Notes: generated by a model from the sequence alone, not told the origin. A DNA stretch of 38,767 nucleotides from Candidatus Pacearchaeota archaeon (GCA_018304165.1 JAGVWS010000031.1:1-38767), one strand, 5' to 3'. Shown: positions 22,588 through 30,494, numbered from the stretch's first letter. Made by a program: numbers and translations.

Positions 22588-24641
22588 TTTTGAAGAAGAT
22601 TTTTTTGGAGAATATAAGAAGCTATGAACATGTGGAAATAGAATTTCCTTCCGGCTCTGTGCTTCTTTCAGGAGACATTGGCTCCGGGAAAACAACAATA
22701 CTTCTTGCGGTAGAATTTGTCCTGTTCGGCCTTCAGCCGGGCCAGAGAGGTTCTTCATTGCTGCGTTCCGGAAAAGATTCCGGCAGAGTATCTCTGGAAA
22801 TTGAGATAGACGGAAAGAACGTAATTATTGAGCGTGGATTGGAGAGGAGCAGCAAGACAATAAGCCAGGAGAATTCAGCAATAGTTTTCAATGGCGTGAG
22901 AGAGGAAATTTCGCACTCGGAGCTGAAGAACAGGGTTCTGAAGCTCCTGAATTATCCCGCAGAATTTGCCAAGAAAACAAACCTTCTCTACAAATTTACA
23001 GTTTATACCCCGCAGGAGGAAATGAAGCAGATAATTCTTGAGGATTCCCAAACAAGGCTTAATGCCATAAGGCATGTCTTTGGAGTGAACAAGTACAAAA
23101 ACATAAAAGAAAATATAGCTTTCCTTTCCACTCACCTCCGCGAGGAAATAAGAAACAAAGAGGGAATAATAAGAGATCTGGATTTAAAGAAACAGCAGCT
23201 TGAAGAGAGGGGAGAGATGCTGAAAGTCTTGGAGGAAAATCTCAAAGAATCTGAAAGAGTATACAATTCTTCTGTTGCCGGGAGAAAAGAAATAGAAATA
23301 GTAATGCGGGAAACTAAATCCAAGATAGATGAGAAAAAGAGACTTGAGCAGGAGATTGAAAAAGTAAAGGTGGCTATTGCCGGGAAAAAAGAGCTTATTT
23401 CAAATATGGATAAGGAGATTGCTCTTCTTAGCAAAGAAATAGAAGAAATAAAGAGATTGTCTTTTTCTGAGCAGGAATTAAGGAGGCTTGAGATTGAAAA
23501 AAGAGGACTTGAAGATCAGGAAGACAATAAAAGAAAGGAGAATTTTGAGCTTCTATTGAAAGTTAAATCTCTAAAAGCTAAGAATATGGAAATTCTTGCT
23601 CTAAAGGAGAGAATCATGAGAATACAATTCTGCCCTATCTGCCTTCAGAGTGTTGATAATGAATATAAGAAAAACATATTCGCAGGATTTGACAAAGACA
23701 TAGAGAAAAACGCACTGGCTCTGAAGGAAGGTGAAGCCAGCGTAAAGAGATTTGATGATGAGATGAGGCTTATTCTTGATAAGAGGAGGGAAATTGAAAA
23801 AACGCTTTCAGAATTTCATCTCATTAGGATGAAGCTCAACAGCATTAAAGATAAAGAAGCAAAACTACCTGATGATGAGAAGAGGAAGGAGAGCGCTGTT
23901 AAAGACATAGAAATGCTTTCTTCTCAGGTAGAGCGCCTTAAGGATTCAATAAGGGAGATTTCCAAATATGACGCTATTTTCATAAAGATAGAAGAGGAAT
24001 TTAAATCGGCTCTGAAAGTTGAGAGGGATGCTGATTTAAAGAGGAGCAGCATATCAAAAGAAATAGAGATAACTAATGACATAATAAAAGAGATGCATGA
24101 AGAGATAAAGAAGAAAGAAGATGTCAAGTCTCTTCTTGCAGTAATTCTTGAGATTTATGACTGGCTTGCAAATAAATTTTCTGAACTTATTGCGTTTACT
24201 GAAAGAAATGTCATGTTAAGGCTCAGGGAAGAGTTTGCCAAGTTATTCAATGAATGGTTCGGCGTCCTTGTTCCGGAGAATTTCTCTGTTTCCCTTGATG
24301 AAGACTTTACTCCCATAATCTACCAGTATGATTACGAGCTTGAATATAATTACCTGTCCGGCGGAGAGCGTACAGCGGTTGCTCTTGCTTACCGCCTCGC
24401 TCTCAACAAGACAATTAATTCAATGCTTAGCGACATAAAAACGAAGAATCTGGTTATTCTGGACGAGCCTACAGACGGATTCTCTGAACAGCAGCTTGAC
24501 AAGATGCGCGACGTCCTGAATGAGCTAAACGTAGAGCAGCTGATAATTGTCTCTCATGAGCAGAAAATAGAGTCCTTTGTTGAAAAAGTGATACGCCTGA
24601 GGAAGGAGAAAGGCGCGAGCGTGATTGTTAAGGCGGAGTGA
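22584..24641 (+). CDS. rad50: Rad50 ATPase, compact form
   Basis: ABC-type ATPase partner of Mre11 in break repair. It is a 685-residue protein. The ATG at 22584 is chosen over the track start because it overlaps the mre11 stop (ATGA) and has GGGGAGG upstream. The Walker A motif is SGDIGSGKTTILL (30-40). A coiled coil with a zinc hook CPIC at 350-353 follows. The ABC signature is YLSGGERTAVAL at about 591 and Walker B is LVILDEPTDG at about 623. Archaeal Rad50 is usually longer, so the coiled coils are short here. Confidence 0.96.
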   Translation: MILKKIFLENIRSYEHVEIEFPSGSVLLSGDIGSGKTTILLAVEFVLFGLQPGQRGSSLLRSGKDSGRVSLEIEIDGKNVIIERGLERSSKTISQENSAIVFNGVREEISHSELKNRVLKLLNYPAEFAKKTNLLYKFTVYTPQEEMKQIILEDSQTRLNAIRHVFGVNKYKNIKENIAFLSTHLREEIRNKEGIIRDLDLKKQQLEERGEMLKVLEENLKESERVYNSSVAGRKEIEIVMRETKSKIDEKKRLEQEIEKVKVAIAGKKELISNMDKEIALLSKEIEEIKRLSFSEQELRRLEIEKRGLEDQEDNKRKENFELLLKVKSLKAKNMEILALKERIMRIQFCPICLQSVDNEYKKNIFAGFDKDIEKNALALKEGEASVKRFDDEMRLILDKRREIEKTLSEFHLIRMKLNSIKDKEAKLPDDEKRKESAVKDIEMLSSQVERLKDSIREISKYDAIFIKIEEEFKSALKVERDADLKRSSISKEIEITNDIIKEMHEEIKKKEDVKSLLAVILEIYDWLANKFSELIAFTERNVMLRLREEFAKLFNEWFGVLVPENFSVSLDEDFTPIIYQYDYELEYNYLSGGERTAVALAYRLALNKTINSMLSDIKTKNLVILDEPTDGFSEQQLDKMRDVLNELNVEQLIIVSHEQKIESFVEKVIRLRKEKGASVIVKAE

Positions 24642-24687
24642 TTTATGCTATTGGTTTTTATAGCTTTATTATATTATAATAATTATC

Positions 24688-24840
24688 GTAAATTCTGATG
24701 ATTAGAGTAATATTTATTCAGAATCTTCAAGAATGTTAATTCTTGAGGCCTCAAGAAGGTTACTTCTTGACGGACCGTCAAAATCTCTGATTTTGAGGCC
24801 TCGAAACATCAAGAACGTGAGTTCTTGAGTGTGTTCACTA
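24688..24840 (-). repeat. Dispersed intergenic element, copy E5, after rad50
   Basis: Begins 47 nt after the rad50 stop. GTAAATTCTGATGATTAGA and the following 20 nt match copy E4 at 35 of 39 positions, in the same orientation. The other end is TTCACTATAAC, which on the minus strand reads GTTATAGTGAA and resembles the TTAGTGA end of the family. Its body is replaced by the hairpin array below. Copies E4 and E5 thus flank mre11-rad50 as direct repeats. The rest of the 24.64-25.11 kb spacer is AT-rich with no ORF. Confidence 0.55.
24728..24837. repeat. Array of covarying CAAGAA hairpins
   Basis: Four hairpins stand in line: CAAGAAT-GTTA-ATTCTTG, CAAGAAG-GTTA-CTTCTTG, TCAAAATC-TCT-GATTTTGA and CAAGAAC-GTGA-GTTCTTG. 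The variable stem position is T/A, G/C, C/G, always paired. The linkers are also palindromic (TTCTTGAGGCCTCAAGAA at 24740-24757, TTGACGGACCGTCAA at 24767-24781), so the strand can refold into a second register of hairpins. No ORF crosses the array. Confidence 0.8.
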
Positions 24841-25018
24841 TAACACAAAACAATCAGGAATTATGCAGTCAACAATGCCACCATTACTCATTAAATAAGC
24901 GTCAACATTGAACATCCACTTAACTTACTTACTTCAGAAGATTGCTTCATCAACTACCAGCTCACCTCTGCTCATAACAAATTTAACAATTTATAGTTTC
25001 AAACAGTGAGTATATGTA

Positions 25019-25050
25019 AAACCTTGCGCCTCACCGCAAGGTTTATAAAT
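25019..25050 (+). promoter_or_regulatory. Hairpin abutting the proteasome beta TATA box
   Basis: AAACCTTGCG (25019-25028) and CGCAAGGTTT (25035-25044) are perfect 10-bp inverted repeats with a 6-nt loop. The right arm runs into TTTATAAAT (25042-25050), a strong archaeal TATA box. Binding of a dimeric regulator here would affect TFB/TBP loading. A second TATA-like TATAAATTC lies nearer the ATG. Confidence 0.5.
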
Positions 25051-25113
25051 CCGCAATTCAAAATAGAGATGTAACTAATATAAATTCTCTTGTAATTTTG
25101 AGGATTATTTAAT

Positions 25114-25791
25114 ATGAATAATATAAGTAATATGAATGAAGAAATAAGCAGGAATGTCCTGAAGACGGGCACTACTATTCTTGGTATTGTCTGCAGGGAG
25201 GGAGTTGTAATGGCTGCTGACAGGCAGGTCACTGCGGGAAATGTTGTTCTCAACAAAGACGCAAGGAAAGCCGTCCAGATAAATGATTATCTTGTAGGTG
25301 CATGGTGCGGAGGCTTCGCTGATGCACAGCTCCTGTCGAGGGTAGTGGCAGCTGAACTAAGACTCAAGGAATTAAGGTCTAAATCTCGTCCAACCGTCAA
25401 AGAGTCCGCCAGCCTGTTCGGAATGATAACTTACAGGAGTATCAGGCAGTTCTCAACGATTCCTTCAATAGTGGGATCCTTGGTAGGGGGCTTCAATGAA
25501 GACGGGAGCTTTGAGCTCTACAGTGTAGAACCTGCAGGAGGGATTGTCAAGGTTGAGGATTATGATGCAAACTTCGGCTCCGGAATGCCGTATGTTCTAG
25601 GATTGCTTGAAAGACAGTACAAAAGAGGAATAAGTGTTAAGGAAGGAGTAGATCTGGCGGTAGAAGCAATAAAATCCTCAACTCAGAGAGACACTGGGAG
25701 TGGATATGGAATTGATGTTTTCACAATAACCAAAGAAGGAATAAAGCATGTTGTAAAGCAGAGGATTGAGCCTAAGTATGAAAATGATTGA
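25114..25791 (+). CDS. psmB: Proteasome beta subunit
   Basis: Catalytic subunit of the archaeal 20S proteasome, degrading unfolded or tagged proteins in the cytoplasm. A propeptide of 19 residues precedes the autocleavage site KTG|TTILGI, giving Thr1. Asp17 is in MAADRQVTAG and the Lys33 region is KDARKAVQI. Further family motifs are FGSGMPYVLG and QRDTGSGYGIDVF. The length of 225 is normal. The next gene along is aCPSF1, after a 533-bp repeat-filled spacer. Confidence 0.96.
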   Translation: MNNISNMNEEISRNVLKTGTTILGIVCREGVVMAADRQVTAGNVVLNKDARKAVQINDYLVGAWCGGFADAQLLSRVVAAELRLKELRSKSRPTVKESASLFGMITYRSIRQFSTIPSIVGSLVGGFNEDGSFELYSVEPAGGIVKVEDYDANFGSGMPYVLGLLERQYKRGISVKEGVDLAVEAIKSSTQRDTGSGYGIDVFTITKEGIKHVVKQRIEPKYEND

Positions 25792-25989
25792 TGAAATTTA
25801 TAGATGTTAGTAGTTTATATTAATAAGGATTTATCTTAAACAGAGATAATATCCCTCATCAATTAGCGATAATAAATTAAGAAGCCTCATGCAAATTGTC
25901 TGTAGTAGATTATTAGTTATAAATATTAAGTAAACCAGTTTGATGCAGCATCCTTAGCGAGATAATAAGCATAACATCAATAATCGCTT

Positions 25990-26188
25990 AGTAAATTATT
26001 AACCATAAATGTTAAGTGCTAAGTAAGTTAGTTTAACGCAACATTATCAGCAGTAAATTATTAACCATAAATATTAAGTGCTAAGTAAAATAAATAATGT
26101 TGAGAAACTTTATGCAAATTATCAGCAGTAAATTATTAACCATAAATATTAAGTGCTAAGTAAGTTAGTTTAACGCAACATTATCAGC
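25990..26188 (+). repeat. Tandem repeats of a 62-bp unit
   Basis: Three units start AGTAAATTATTAACC: 25990-26051 (62 bp), 26052-26126 (75 bp, with a different right half) and 26127-26188 (62 bp). The first and third differ at one base. A decayed copy lies upstream at about 25904-25957. No ORF runs through. They fill the spacer between psmB and the aCPSF1 gene. Confidence 0.85.
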
Positions 26189-26203
26189 GTAATGTATATA
26201 ATA

Positions 26204-26257
26204 CTAATAACCAATCTATTAAATCATTGACTAATAACCAATCTATTAAATCATTGA
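26204..26257 (+). repeat. Two exact 27-bp tandem repeats
   Basis: A 27-bp unit beginning CTAATAACCAATCTATTAAA occurs twice without change, followed by a partial third start (CTAATAATCACT). The unit start resembles the CTAATCACCA end of the dispersed element. The aCPSF1 promoter box follows about 40 bp later. Confidence 0.85.
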
Positions 26258-26324
26258 CTAATAATCACTCTCTTTAAATAAATTGTGAAAATTTTATAAT
26301 TTTTAAATCAGTACAAAACAAAAA

Positions 26325-28217
26325 ATGGCAGACATTTTAAAAACAATTCTCGCTGAATTGCCTGAAAAGAAAGTAAGCGAGTCGGCATTTGAAGGAGCAA
26401 ATATAGTTCTCTATACTGAAGACAAGGAATTTTTCAGGTCTTCAGATTCACTCATAAGGGAAATTGTAAAGAAGATAAAGAAGAGGATTGAATTAAGGGC
26501 TTCTGAGAGCATTTTGATGGGCCAGGAAGAAACGGAGAAGATTGTACGCCAATGCGTTCCGTCTGAAGCAGATATTACGGAAGTTTTATTTGATCCTGCC
26601 CGCAGCATCTTGATTGTTGAAGCCAAGAAGCCGGGAATTGTTATTGGCAAGCAGGGAAGCATTCTTCAGGAGATTAAAGAGAAGACTCTATGGATTCCAA
26701 CAGTTCAGAGAAGCCCCTCAATCCCGAGCAAGATTACTGAAAACATAAGAAAAGTTTTGTATTTAAACAGTGCTTACAGGAAGAAATTCCTGAATTCTCT
26801 TGGAAAGAAAATATACAAGGAGTGGAATCCTGAAAAGTCAAGGGGATGGGTTAGAATTACATGCCTTGGAGCTTCGAGGCAGGTTGGAAGATCCTGCTTC
26901 CTTCTTCAGACTCCGGAATCAAAGGTTCTTCTTGACTGCGGGATTGATGTAACAGGAAATAATTCAGAAAAATTCCCTTATCTGGACATTCCTGAATTCA
27001 AGCTGAATGAATTAGACGCTGTAATCATAAGCCACGCTCACATTGACCATGGCGGTTTGCTTCCGTACCTGTACAAAATGGGTTATAGAGGCCCATGTTA
27101 TATGACCCAGCCGACAAGGGATATTCTTGCCCTTCTGGATTTAGACTTTATAGGGGTTGCCTACAAGAAAGCCGAGGCTCCCCTCTACTCTCCTAAAGAC
27201 ATCAAGGAGGTGGTAAGGCATTCAGTATGCCTCAATTACAATGAAGTTACTGACATAACTCCAGATATAAGGTTGACTCTGTACAATGCAGGGCATGTTC
27301 TTGGAAGTTCGCTCATACATTTAAACATTGGAAATGGAAATCACAACTTTGTTTATACCGGAGATTTAAAATACGGCCGTACTCGTTTATTAGATCCTGC
27401 TATTGATACTTTCCCAAGAATAGAATCATTGATGATTGAGTCTACTTATGGTGGAAAGGATGATAAATATCCTCCGTACGCAGAGCAGGAGCAGTTATTT
27501 ATCTCAATAATAAAGAAAGTAATTGAAAGGAAAGGAAAAGTTCTTATTCCCGAGCTTGGGCTTGGCCGCTCGCAAGAAACAATGCTTGTACTTGAGGATG
27601 CAATGAGGCGTGGAGACTTGCCGCCCATCCCAATATACATTGATGGAATGATATGGGATATTAATGCTATTCACACAGCATATCCTGACTTTCTGTCTAA
27701 TAATGTAAGGGGGATGGTATTTCAGGACAAAAATCCTTTCCTGTCAGAGATTTTCAAGCGTGTTGGAGGCTCTCAGGAAAGGAAGAAAGTAATTGAGGGA
27801 GGCCCGTGCGTAGTTCTTGCTACGAGCGGTATGCTTGTCGGCGGCGCTTCGGTGGAATATTTAAGAGAATTTGCGGGCAACCCTAATAACAGCCTGGTAT
27901 TTGTATGCTATCAGGGAGTGGGGGGATTGGGAAGGATGATTCAGGATGGTGAAAAAGAGCTTCTGATTCCGAATAACGACGGAAAAGAAGAAGTGGTAAA
28001 GATAAACTTAGAAGTTCATACTGTCGGGGGTTTTTCCTCGCACTGCTTAAGAAACCAGCTCGTTGCTTTTATAAACAACTGCAATCCGCAGCCAAAGAGG
28101 GTCATGGTAGTTCATGGAGAGCAGTCAAAGAGCCTTGATTTTGCCTCAACAATCCATAAACTTCACAGGATTGAAACGAACGTTCCGAGGAATTTGGAGA
28201 CGATAAGGCTGAAGTGA
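26325..28217 (+). CDS. aCPSF1 / FttA beta-CASP ribonuclease, transcription termination factor
   Basis: Archaeal CPSF73-like enzyme that cuts nascent RNA and terminates transcription. It is a 630-residue protein. Residues 1-145 hold two KH domains, the second with VIGKQGSI (about 107-113). The metallo-beta-lactamase core starts at about 175 with LGASRQVGRS and the metal motif SHAHIDHGG (237-242). Later are YTGDLKYGRTRL, IESTYGG, the beta-CASP domain with EGGPCVVLATSGML, and HTVGGFSSHC. The length is standard and full. A TTTTTAAAT box about 26 nt upstream supports the start. Confidence 0.96.
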   Translation: MADILKTILAELPEKKVSESAFEGANIVLYTEDKEFFRSSDSLIREIVKKIKKRIELRASESILMGQEETEKIVRQCVPSEADITEVLFDPARSILIVEAKKPGIVIGKQGSILQEIKEKTLWIPTVQRSPSIPSKITENIRKVLYLNSAYRKKFLNSLGKKIYKEWNPEKSRGWVRITCLGASRQVGRSCFLLQTPESKVLLDCGIDVTGNNSEKFPYLDIPEFKLNELDAVIISHAHIDHGGLLPYLYKMGYRGPCYMTQPTRDILALLDLDFIGVAYKKAEAPLYSPKDIKEVVRHSVCLNYNEVTDITPDIRLTLYNAGHVLGSSLIHLNIGNGNHNFVYTGDLKYGRTRLLDPAIDTFPRIESLMIESTYGGKDDKYPPYAEQEQLFISIIKKVIERKGKVLIPELGLGRSQETMLVLEDAMRRGDLPPIPIYIDGMIWDINAIHTAYPDFLSNNVRGMVFQDKNPFLSEIFKRVGGSQERKKVIEGGPCVVLATSGMLVGGASVEYLREFAGNPNNSLVFVCYQGVGGLGRMIQDGEKELLIPNNDGKEEVVKINLEVHTVGGFSSHCLRNQLVAFINNCNPQPKRVMVVHGEQSKSLDFASTIHKLHRIETNVPRNLETIRLK

Positions 28218-28233
28218 GTTTGAGTTCAGCCTT
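28205..28233 (+). terminator. Stem-loop spanning the aCPSF1 stop codon
   Basis: AAGGCTGAA (28205-28213) pairs perfectly with TTCAGCCTT (28225-28233) over an 11-nt loop containing the stop region. AT-rich sequence follows. It is a likely transcript-end structure, possibly autoregulatory since the gene encodes a termination factor. Confidence 0.5.
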
Positions 28234-28265
28234 ATTAAACTATTATTAACTCAATCAGCGAGAAC

Positions 28266-28391
28266 ATGAAAAATAAAAAGATTGATTTAAGCGAGCTGGA
28301 TGATGATTTAATCATAAGTGAAAATAATCTAAAGTCAGTTGAAGAAGCTGAAGAAGATTTTAAAATGGGCAGGACAAGACGGCTAAATTAA
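28266..28391 (+). CDS. Small acidic ORF, 41 aa
   Basis: Below the ORF-track cutoff. ATG encodes a charged peptide starting MKNKKIDLSELDDDLIISEN, with an acidic helix (SVEEAEEDFKMG) and a basic end (RTRRLN). The shape resembles short archaeal antitoxin-like peptides, but no toxin gene is adjacent. It lies 27 bp before the CsaA-like gene on the same strand. No clear ribosome-binding site is seen, so it is plausible but unproven. Confidence 0.4.
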   Translation: MKNKKIDLSELDDDLIISENNLKSVEEAEEDFKMGRTRRLN

Positions 28392-28418
28392 ACATAATGA
28401 GCTGTTTTTACATTAATC

Positions 28419-28748
28419 ATGATATCCATTGATGATTTTTCAAGGGTTGATTTAAAAGTTGGCAGGATTATTAGTGTTTCTTTAATTCCTGACGCTAAGT
28501 TCTCAACTCATAAGCTAGAAGTTGATTTTGGCAGTGAAATAGGAATTAAGAAGTCCTGCGCTAGGCTTATTAATTATTCTCTTGATGAGCTTAAGAATAA
28601 ATTAGTTGTTGGTGTTACTAATCTTGAGCCTAGACAGATAGGCAAGAATATCTCTGAAGTTTTAGTCATCGGCGTGCCTGATGATAAAGGTGAATGCTTG
28701 TTATTGGATGTAAATAATCATGTAAAACTTGGGGCAAGAGTTTATTAA
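28419..28748 (+). CDS. tRNA-binding OB-fold protein, CsaA/MetRS C-terminal-like
   Basis: A 109-residue protein made only of the tRNA-binding OB fold found in CsaA and in the C-terminal domain of methionyl-tRNA synthetase. Typical features are DFSRVDLKVGRIISV, then HKLEVDFG, and VVGVTNLEPRQIGKNISEVLVIG. It probably binds tRNA or unfolded protein as a dimer. The length fits a free-standing domain. The neighbour upstream is a 41-aa ORF; downstream is the presenilin-like gene with its own promoter. Confidence 0.88.
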   Translation: MISIDDFSRVDLKVGRIISVSLIPDAKFSTHKLEVDFGSEIGIKKSCARLINYSLDELKNKLVVGVTNLEPRQIGKNISEVLVIGVPDDKGECLLLDVNNHVKLGARVY

Positions 28749-28787
28749 GCATATTTTATAAATTATTAATTAATCAAAAGAGGCAGA

Positions 28788-28898
28788 ATGATTAAACTAA
28801 ATCAAAGGAAGTTGTTAGCAAGATGTCAAGATGTTTACATCTTGAACACACTCAAGAACAAAAAGTTCTTGATGAACCTTTGGTGTCTTACACTATGA
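28788..28898 (+). CDS. Leader ORF (36 aa) before the presenilin-like gene
   Basis: A TATA box TTTTATAAAT (about 28754) and GAGG 5 nt before the ATG make this the first start codon on the transcript. It encodes a basic 36-residue peptide starting MIKLNQRKLLARCQDVY. Its TGA overlaps the ATG at 28895 (ATGA), so it is coupled to the presenilin-like protein. Two hairpins lie within it. It could be a regulatory upstream ORF rather than a functional peptide. Confidence 0.45.
   Translation: MIKLNQRKLLARCQDVYILNTLKNKKFLMNLWCLTL
28827..28871. repeat. CAAGA hairpins, inverted copy of the rad50-downstream hairpin
   Basis: CAAGATGT-TT-ACATCTTG (28827-28844) and CAAGAAC-AAAAA-GTTCTTG (28853-28871). Read on the minus strand, CATCAAGAAC, the loop, then GTTCTTGAGTGTGTTCA match 24807-24837 at all 27 non-loop positions. 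Only the loop differs. Confidence 0.8.
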
Positions 28899-29860
28899 AG
28901 CACAGTTGGAAAATAACCGCCGTTTTAATGCTCATGTTCTTAGCGGCGCAGTTGATAGGGCTATTTGTCATAAGCTCTTACAATACTCCCCTAAAAATAG
29001 GAAACCAGACTGTTAATGAAGTTCCTTACGGCATGGCTCCTCCCGAAGTAGATGCAGTTCCGGGATTGAGCAGCATTATTTTTTCATTCGTGCTTGCGGT
29101 GGCCATAATTTTTCTTCTGATGAAATTCAAAGCAGCCACTTTCCTAAGGCTGTGGTTCTTCTTCGTTGTTGTGATAGCAATAGGCATCGTAATTAATCTT
29201 GTTCTTATTAAGATAAGTCCGTCCCTAAGTTTAAACAAGCTTGATTTTTCCCTCTTCCAGCTAAGTTACTCTGAATTGATTTCATTCATCCTTGCCCTGC
29301 CTCTTGCTTATTCAAAAGTCTTCAGGCGCGATATCTTGATTCATAACATAAGCGAGTTATTGATTTACCCCGGAATTTCAGTAGTCTTTGTTCCAATCCT
29401 GAATATATGGACAGTTATTGTCCTTCTTGTTTTGATTTCTGCATATGACATCTATGCTGTCTGGCATTCCGGCATAATGCAAAAGATGGCAAAATACCAG
29501 ATTAACGAACTGAAATTCTTTGCAGGCTTCTTCGTGCCCTACATCCGCAGGGAAGACAGGCTCAGGCTTGAAAAGATTAAGAGCCAGAAATTGAGAGTGA
29601 AAGAGAAGCAGAGAAAGGCATCAAGGATAAAAGTCAATCTTGCCATTCTCGGCGGAGGAGATGTCATATTTCCGCTGATTACTGCTGGAGTCGTAATGCT
29701 GAGGTGGGGCCTGCTTCCGGCTTTAATGATTACGCTCGGGGCAACAATAGCCCTGTCATTGCTGCTTTACTTCTCTGAAAAAGGAAAATTTTATCCGGCC
29801 ATGCCTTTCATAACAGCAGGATGTCTCGCGGGATTGGGAGTTGGATGGCTGATGATTTAG
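28895..29860 (+). CDS. Presenilin/signal peptide peptidase-like intramembrane aspartyl protease
   Basis: Cuts peptides within the membrane. It has about nine hydrophobic helices with the catalytic pair ISAYDIYAVW and LGGGDVIFP (GxGD), and YPAMPFI in place of the PAL motif. These three motifs define the archaeal presenilin-like family. The track start (28823) adds 24 residues encoded by a hairpin repeat. The ATG at 28895 overlaps the leader ORF stop and starts MKHSWKITAVLMLMF directly before the first helix, so I prefer it (321 aa). A decayed copy of its C-terminus lies at 30.8 kb. Confidence 0.9.
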   Translation: MKHSWKITAVLMLMFLAAQLIGLFVISSYNTPLKIGNQTVNEVPYGMAPPEVDAVPGLSSIIFSFVLAVAIIFLLMKFKAATFLRLWFFFVVVIAIGIVINLVLIKISPSLSLNKLDFSLFQLSYSELISFILALPLAYSKVFRRDILIHNISELLIYPGISVVFVPILNIWTVIVLLVLISAYDIYAVWHSGIMQKMAKYQINELKFFAGFFVPYIRREDRLRLEKIKSQKLRVKEKQRKASRIKVNLAILGGGDVIFPLITAGVVMLRWGLLPALMITLGATIALSLLLYFSEKGKFYPAMPFITAGCLAGLGVGWLMI

Positions 29861-30051
29861 TTAAAAAGAAATCCCCGCAGCTCTGCTGTGCCTGTAAAAA
29901 CGGAAAAATATATAGCCAATTATTTAATCATTAGCCGATAATCTACATAATTTATTTAATAGGTTTGCGTCATCAGCATATATGTTTATTGTAGTGTATT
30001 ATTGATATTAATTTCCAGAATTATCTCTTGGGCTATTTTATACTGCTTATG

Positions 30052-30075
30052 AAACAGGTTATTAATGCCCTGTTT
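30052..30075 (-). terminator. Stem-loop after vapC
   Basis: AAACAGG and CCTGTTT form a 7-bp stem with a 10-nt loop 6 bp beyond the vapC stop on the minus strand. It is a likely end of the vapBC transcript. The rest of the 220-bp spacer (29861-30080) is AT-rich and holds nothing else I can support. Confidence 0.45.
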
Positions 30076-30080
30076 GAGAC

Positions 30081-30494
30081 TTAGTCGGGGTTAGTATTAA
30101 TAATTTTAAAAAATTCTTCCGGCTTTACAATTTTTATCCCTTTAAATTCCTTAACGCTCAGCAAGTGTTTGTCATAAGTCAAAATATAATCTGACTTAGA
30201 ATCAACAGCACACTCAATAACTTTATTGTCGTCAGGGTCATGTTTGACGATATCTACTTTTGAAGACGTTTCAATCATATTTATTGAGCCGAGGAAATTT
30301 ATTATAATCTCTTTAATTTTATCCAGATTTAAATTAAAATCTCTAATAAGAACATTTGAAAATTCTTCAAGAATTTCCTTAGTAGTAAAAATATCTATCT
30401 TTCTCCTTAAGATTTCTGTTAATAACTTACGACTAAGGCTATAGTTCCATTGAGTGGCTGATATGAGGAAATTAGTATCTGCTGTTACTCTCAT
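30081..30494 (-). CDS. PIN domain toxin (VapC-like)
   Basis: A 137-residue PIN-domain RNase. It has an N-terminal acidic residue in MRVTADTNFLISA (Asp6), a second in TTKEILEEFSNVL (Glu), and DPDDNKVIECAVDSKSDYILTYDKHLL with the remaining acidic residues. The pattern matches the PIN-family toxin group related to COG1569. It overlaps the antitoxin gene by 23 bp. Probable targets are structured RNAs, but this cannot be read from sequence. Confidence 0.9.
   Translation of the reverse strand: MRVTADTNFLISATQWNYSLSRKLLTEILRRKIDIFTTKEILEEFSNVLIRDFNLNLDKIKEIIINFLGSINMIETSSKVDIVKHDPDDNKVIECAVDSKSDYILTYDKHLLSVKEFKGIKIVKPEEFFKIINTNPD

Noticed and set aside
24728-24837. Simple intrinsic terminator for rad50
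   Set aside because: One hairpin would be enough. The four covarying units and palindromic linkers need another explanation, though termination may be part of it.
25990-26188. CRISPR array
   Set aside because: The units are contiguous 62-75-bp tandem repeats without unique spacers, and no cas genes are nearby.
28823-28894. N-terminal extension of the presenilin-like protein as given in the ORF track
   Set aside because: It is encoded by a hairpin repeat, has no hydrophobic or conserved look, and the ATG at 28895 overlaps the leader ORF stop.
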